From Barnesiella propionica (GTDB taxonomy: Bacteria; Bacteroidota; Bacteroidia; Bacteroidales; Barnesiellaceae), in NCBI RefSeq assembly GCF_025567045.1, contig NZ_JAOQJK010000002.1, positions 62,001-126,000 on the forward strand: a DNA stretch of 64,000 nucleotides. The letters are read 5' to 3'. The notes beneath the pieces were generated by a model that did not search any database, was not told where the DNA came from, and worked only from the letters and a program-made list of their open reading frames with translations. This document shows, in pieces, positions 62,545 to 64,000 of this stretch. Numbering within the stretch: the first letter of the stretch is position 1; each line of letters begins with the position of its first letter. Made by a program: the position numbers and the translations under genes.

Positions 62545-64000
62545 ATGGAAACGACAGATAAAGAGGCTTGTCTTATACTGGTTGATTTACTGGTAAAAAA
62601 AGGAGTTAGACGTGCCGTGCTTTCTCCGGGTTCACGAAACGCTCCTTTACTCGTAGCCTTTGCCCGTACCCGTGAGATAGAGCATTATGTGATGGTGGAT
62701 GAGAGGAGCGCTGCTTTTATGGCTTTGGGAATGTGCCAGCAAACAGGTGAACCGGTTGCTTTGATATGTACTTCGGGCAGTGCATTGCTCAATTACGCTC
62801 CTGCTGTAGCCGAAGCTTATTATCAGCATTTACCTCTTATCGTGATCTCTGCCGACCGTCCGGTTGAATGGATAGACCAGAATGATAGCCAGACGATAAG
62901 GCAGCAAGATGCCTTACGTCCTCTTGTTAAAAGAGTATGTACTTTTCCGACGGCTGTTTTTGGAGAAGAAGAACGCTGGTATATCAATCGTATGGTGAAT
63001 GATGCGTTGAATTATGCTGTAAGAGGAGAAAAAGGTCCTGTGCATATTAACGTGCCGTTGAGAGAGCCTTTATGTGAGGTGCGGTTTTGCGAAAAAATAA
63101 GCTCCAGGAATGTAATAGTTACGGAACCGGAATCAGTATTAAGCGAATGGGATTTATCCCAAATGACACAGGAATATTCTTCGGCCGGTAGGGTTATGAT
63201 CATTGCGGCATTCGGATCGCCGGATAAGGAGCTGAATACGGCGCTTTCTGCTTTAGCCGGTCTGGATAATACGATTGTATTTACAGAAAGTATAGCGAAC
63301 CTGAAAGATGAACGTTTTATCTCTACGATAGACAGGGTGCTTTCGGTCACAACCCGGGAAGAAAAAAAATCATTAGCTCCCGATTTGCTGATTACGCTGG
63401 GAGGAGCATTGGTCTCTCGTATCATAAAAAAATATTTGAGGGATAATCCTCCGAAATATCACTGGTATTTCAGTAAAAGTGAATTTCTTATCGATACGAT
63501 GCAATGTATTACCCGGCAGGTAACTGTAAATGCTTCTTCCGCTTTGGAGCGATTGAGTAAAACAGTCGTTTCTCCAGAGAGCGATTATTCGGTGAACTGG
63601 CATAGACAAGCCTCTTTGGCAACTCGTCTGCATGATTCGTATGTTTCGGGAGTCGGATGGTGCGATTTGAAAGCATTTTCTCTTATTTTGCCGGCAATAC
63701 CGCAAGGTACGGCTTTACAACTATCCAACGGAACTTCGGTGCGGTATGCACAGCTTTTCCCGTGTGAACAGGTATCAAGGGCCGATGCAAATCGCGGTGT
63801 GAGCGGTATAGACGGTTCTACGTCTACGGCATTGGGAGCTTCCTGTGTATATGAAGGGACGACTCTTCTTATTACGGGAGATATGAGTTTTACATATGAC
63901 GTTAACGGTTTAGCCTCTTCTTATAATTCCCCTCGTTTTAAAATTATCGTAATGTGTAATGGCGGAGGTGGAATATTCCGTTTTATTAAGGGACCGAGCG
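62545..64000 (+). CDS. menD: SEPHCHC synthase MenD, 3' end outside window
   Basis: Thiamine-diphosphate enzyme joining isochorismate and 2-oxoglutarate in menaquinone synthesis. From METTDKEACLILVDLLVKKG, the N-terminal motif VLSPGSRNAPLLVAF and catalytic-Glu segment VDERSAAFMALGM are clear, then ICTSGSALLNYAPAVAEAYY and SADRPVEWIDQNDSQTIRQ. The C-terminal TDP motif starts TGDMSFTYDVNGLAS. The gene runs off the window after about 485 codons of an expected 555. The start lies 9 bp after menF. Confidence 0.95.
   Translation, partial: METTDKEACLILVDLLVKKGVRRAVLSPGSRNAPLLVAFARTREIEHYVMVDERSAAFMALGMCQQTGEPVALICTSGSALLNYAPAVAEAYYQHLPLIVISADRPVEWIDQNDSQTIRQQDALRPLVKRVCTFPTAVFGEEERWYINRMVNDALNYAVRGEKGPVHINVPLREPLCEVRFCEKISSRNVIVTEPESVLSEWDLSQMTQEYSSAGRVMIIAAFGSPDKELNTALSALAGLDNTIVFTESIANLKDERFISTIDRVLSVTTREEKKSLAPDLLITLGGALVSRIIKKYLRDNPPKYHWYFSKSEFLIDTMQCITRQVTVNASSALERLSKTVVSPESDYSVNWHRQASLATRLHDSYVSGVGWCDLKAFSLILPAIPQGTALQLSNGTSVRYAQLFPCEQVSRADANRGVSGIDGSTSTALGASCVYEGTTLLITGDMSFTYDVNGLASSYNSPRFKIIVMCNGGGGIFRFIKGPS

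Noticed and set aside
1..64000. CRISPR arrays, tRNA or rRNA genes, and intact insertion sequences.
   Set aside because: I looked for regularly spaced repeats, cloverleaf-like intergenic stretches and transposase motifs and found none.

Overview
The window is chromosomal DNA of a Bacteroidetes bacterium, almost certainly order Bacteroidales. The support is Bacteroidetes-typical families (DUF3078, DUF4295, DUF4476, DUF4391, TIGR02757), promoters with a TAnnTTTG -7 box and a TTTG-like -33 box, and a rpmB-rpmG-DUF4295-ftsY-rimO-menF-menD order. A gut genus near Coprobacter or Barnesiella is a guess from general flavour only.

Region 1 (1-12.9 kb) is ordinary chromosome: the 3' part of an RhlE-like RNA helicase, two SAM methyltransferases, a sugar acetyltransferase, a DUF2867-glyoxalase pair, an AraC/GyrI regulator, pirin, a short-chain dehydrogenase, a YgbA-type gene, a secreted cupin, an aldo/keto reductase, a DUF3078 protein, a YkgJ-type protein, a voltage-gated potassium channel, an unreported 56-residue protein and a TIGR02757 protein.

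Region 2 (12.9-18.2 kb) is a transition zone. A 964-residue TIR-Sel1 protein is followed on its own strand by two frameshifted gene remnants. A DUF4476 lipoprotein has lost its signal-peptide frame to one base in an A6 tract. About 700 bp then holds no recognisable gene.

Region 3 (18.2-37.8 kb) is a defence island. It holds a HipB-like regulator overlapping a DUF6946 putative nuclease, wedged in front of a wrecked hipA; a DUF2971 gene broken by one TGA; a 1099-residue GHKL-ATPase with a C-terminal PD-(D/E)XK-like domain; a second hipB-hipA pair broken by a short deletion; and a six-gene operon of XRE regulator, PLD/SNF2 helicase, DUF4238, DUF4391, type III Mod and type III Res. A 5'-nucleotidase reading frame follows and is cut off by foreign DNA. 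Many genes here are broken while the long restriction operon is intact, so accessory modules appear to be replaced repeatedly around it.

Region 4 (37.6-39.8 kb) is mobile-element debris: an excisionase-like fragment, a frameshifted gene with a small membrane protein, the C-terminal end of a tyrosine recombinase and a truncated zinc-finger/HTH gene. It abuts the 3' end of mnmE.

Region 5 (40-64 kb) is housekeeping: mnmE with a DNA/RNA endonuclease, pepT, miaA, two adjacent membrane-anchored AraC-type regulators, nadE, tamB divergent from tsaD, an M48 protease, cinA, ribosomal proteins, ftsY, rimO, menF and the start of menD.

Several broken frames, in unrelated genes, coincide with runs of exactly six adenines. 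This is either true decay or slippage, or a systematic assembly artefact, and should be settled before these genes are called pseudogenes.
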